The notes under the pieces were generated by a model that had not been told where the DNA came from, made no database searches, and saw nothing but the letters and a program-made list of their open reading frames with translations. Below, piece after piece: positions 63,918-64,000 of a stretch of 64,000 bases of DNA. The stretch comes from Nostoc sp. T09 (GTDB taxonomy: Bacteria > Cyanobacteriota > Cyanobacteriia > Cyanobacteriales > Nostocaceae). The position numbers and the translations under genes are program-made. The stretch covers positions 1 through 64,000 of the forward strand of contig NZ_MTAV01000001.1 in NCBI RefSeq assembly GCF_002154695.1, given 5' to 3'. The first letter of the stretch is position 1, and every line of letters starts with the position of its first letter.

Positions 63918-64000
63918 TTATCTCGGTCGTCCCAAAGTAGTGATGTAGAGAACTGCTTCATCTATAGGAATACCCAAAACTTCATTTACTTGATCGTCAA
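63918..64000 (-). CDS. C-terminus of a nitroreductase / SagB-type dehydrogenase-like protein (partial)
   Basis: Only the last 27 codons are in the window. They read DDQVNEVLGIPIDEAVLYIT then TLGRPR and stop. The pattern D-D-x-V-N-x-x-L-G followed by a hydrophobic strand and a short basic end is that of the flavin nitroreductase family, in particular SagB/ThcOx-type dehydrogenases. SagB enzymes oxidise azolines made by YcaO enzymes, but this gene lies 54 kb from the YcaO gene here and a link is not supported. The rest of the gene is needed to confirm. Confidence 0.45.
   Translation of the reverse strand, partial: DDQVNEVLGIPIDEAVLYITTLGRPR

Overview
This window comes from the chromosome of a filamentous, probably heterocyst-forming (Nostocales-type) cyanobacterium. 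The evidence is a photosystem I psaB gene, a photosystem II psbI gene, a complete beta-carboxysome operon, a CO2-uptake NDH-1 operon, very frequent GCGATCGC (HIP1) octamers, heptanucleotide tandem repeats between genes, and several cyanobacterial small dispersed repeats. The name of the organism is not given by the sequence.

Layout. (1) 0-10.7 kb, accessory: a partial coiled-coil gene and a decayed HlyD adaptor fragment on the minus strand, then a plus-strand block with a C39-peptidase ABC exporter, a secreted filamentous-haemagglutinin-like adhesin, two small paralogues that join a double-glycine leader to a peptidase S74 (endosialidase-chaperone) tail, a PatD-like leader-binding/YcaO fusion enzyme, and a PAS-GGDEF diguanylate cyclase. 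The leader, exporter peptidase and YcaO enzyme fit one ribosomal-peptide maturation and export system. Its precursors are unusual because they also carry a self-cleaving chaperone domain. (2) 10.8-24 kb: a solo, divergent psaB, a secreted purple-acid-phosphatase-like protein carrying an in-frame dispersed repeat, a 219-bp MITE-like element with target duplication, mnmE, and assorted hydrolases. (3) 23-34.3 kb, the CO2-concentrating block: a LysR regulator and ccmK2-ccmK1-ccmL-ccmM-ccmN-ccmO on the minus strand, divergent from ndhF4-ndhD4-cupB on the plus strand. NDH-1 with CupB hydrates CO2 to bicarbonate, and the carboxysome then uses that bicarbonate. CcmM has a visible internal start for its short form. 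(4) 34.3-44.6 kb: an MpaB-type oxygenase, two STAND-like ATPases, a frameshifted Uma2 gene, a methylenetetrahydrofolate reductase, trpS, a RelE/HigB-type toxin-antitoxin pair and a B12-binding radical SAM enzyme. (5) 45-50.7 kb, accessory and secreted: a subtilase with a degenerate tandem copy of its own N-terminal half, a decayed RTX tail, and a PEP-CTERM-like surface protein, then a DUF429 protein and a HAD hydrolase. (6) 50.8-64 kb: alpha-glucan phosphorylase, a small conserved protein, a trimeric acyltransferase, psbI (38 residues), an LptD-like outer-membrane protein, a two-gene histidine-kinase/response-regulator operon, and the C-terminus of a nitroreductase-like gene at the right edge.

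Start sites were moved to an internal ATG wherever the longest reading frame began at TTG or GTG without a good ribosome-binding site. No tRNA, rRNA, CRISPR array or complete insertion sequence was seen.
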